In this document: positions 63,811 to 64,000 of the stretch, in pieces | Position numbering within the stretch: the stretch's first letter is position 1 | Layout: every line of letters begins with the position of its first letter | From: Stenotrophomonas sp. ATCM1_4 | Lineage (GTDB): Bacteria; Pseudomonadota; Gammaproteobacteria; Xanthomonadales; Xanthomonadaceae | Reading direction: 5' to 3' | Length of the DNA stretch: 64,000 nucleotides | NCBI RefSeq assembly: GCF_004348115.1 | Contig: NZ_QPFB01000001.1 | Location: 969,978 to 1,033,977, forward strand | Notes under the pieces: model-generated | Database searches by the model: none | Told to the model about the DNA's origin: nothing | The model's input: the letters and a program-made list of their open reading frames with translations, nothing else | Translations under genes and position numbers: made by a program

Positions 63811-64000
63811 TCAGGCCGCTTTCTTCGCCGCCAACTGGCGCAGCACGTACTGCAGCAGGCCGCCGTTGCGGAAGTACTCCACTTCCTTCGGGGTCAGCAA
63901 CAACACCTTGGCCTGGAACGACTGCTTGCTGCCGTCAGCCTTGGTCGCGGTGACCGTGGCGGTCTTGGCCTTGCCGTCGTCCAGCCCGGTGACGTCGAAG
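63811..64000 (-). CDS. acnA: Aconitate hydratase A, C-terminal part (runs off the window)
   Basis: Only the last 63 codons are present. They read FDVTGLDDGKAKTATVTATK, then SFQAKVLLLTPKEVEYFRNG and GLLQYVLRQLAAKKAA before a TGA. This is the end of AcnA (the ILRQL-type tail), which converts citrate to isocitrate and doubles as an RNA-binding regulator. In Xanthomonas the equivalent is RpfA, next to rpfB, as here. The catalytic part lies outside the window. Confidence 0.88.
   Translation of the reverse strand, partial: FDVTGLDDGKAKTATVTATKADGSKQSFQAKVLLLTPKEVEYFRNGGLLQYVLRQLAAKKAA

Overview
The window is a continuous, gene-dense, high-GC chromosomal segment of a gammaproteobacterium of the Xanthomonadaceae. 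Stenotrophomonas or a close relative is the best guess. This rests on protein relatedness judged by eye, the gene order carA-orf-carB-greA-rpfE-recJ, an RpfD-like LytTR regulator, the prfB-lysS pair, an RpfB-type acyl-CoA ligase beside aconitase, and the palindromic repeats in the intergenic gaps. I found no rRNA, tRNA, CRISPR array, transposase, integrase or prophage gene.

Layout. 1-5.7 kb holds stress and repair genes: Cho endonuclease, a lipocalin, a 31-residue membrane peptide, a BON protein, topoisomerase IB, a Cys-rich metal-binding protein and an SDR. 6-11.2 kb holds an AdiC-like antiporter, a DUF885 lipoprotein, a metallophosphoesterase and an MgtC protein. 11.3-13.4 kb is the methionine-salvage operon mtnB-mtnD-mtnC. 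13.6-16.6 kb has two tandem paralogous APC permeases, followed by a Nudix hydrolase. 17.5-20.4 kb is the divergent pair serA and D-2-hydroxyglutarate dehydrogenase, which belong to the same serine-pathway chemistry. 20.4-23.7 kb is an overlapping DUF2388-DUF4105-histidine kinase set. 23.8-25.3 kb holds efpL and an SDR, separated by an odd poly-G tract. 25.4-29.6 kb is a leucine-catabolism pair (enoyl-CoA hydratase, HMG-CoA lyase) translationally coupled to a PAS-GGDEF-EAL protein. 29.7-32.1 kb is a Fur-boxed feoA-feoB-Cys-rich operon, followed by a decayed SDR.

32.9-42 kb is a housekeeping run: dapB, carA, a periplasmic orf, carB, greA, rpfE, recJ. 42-47.8 kb is accessory envelope and regulatory material: an acyltransferase, the LytTR regulator, a DUF1963 protein, an alanine-zipper lipoprotein beside an L,D-transpeptidase, a truncated response regulator and an RcnB-like protein. 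48-53.7 kb has a large VIT/VWA/DUF2135 protein convergent with two paralogous PPC-repeat secreted proteins. 53.8-61 kb has prfB with its programmed +1 frameshift, an HTH regulator, an aldehyde dehydrogenase, an acetolactate-synthase-like enzyme and lysS. 61.3-64 kb has the RpfB-type fadD, a small lipoprotein and the 3' end of acnA.

The most notable points are these. The rpf neighbourhood is present without rpfF, rpfC and rpfG where I would expect them, between lysS and fadD. The envelope locus with VIT/VWA and PPC proteins is uncharacterised. The DUF2388-DUF4105 pair is coupled to a sensor kinase. A response-regulator gene breaks after 19 recognisable codons. A 74-base G/C-only tract is probably a sequencing artefact. 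Two families of intergenic palindromes recur through the window.
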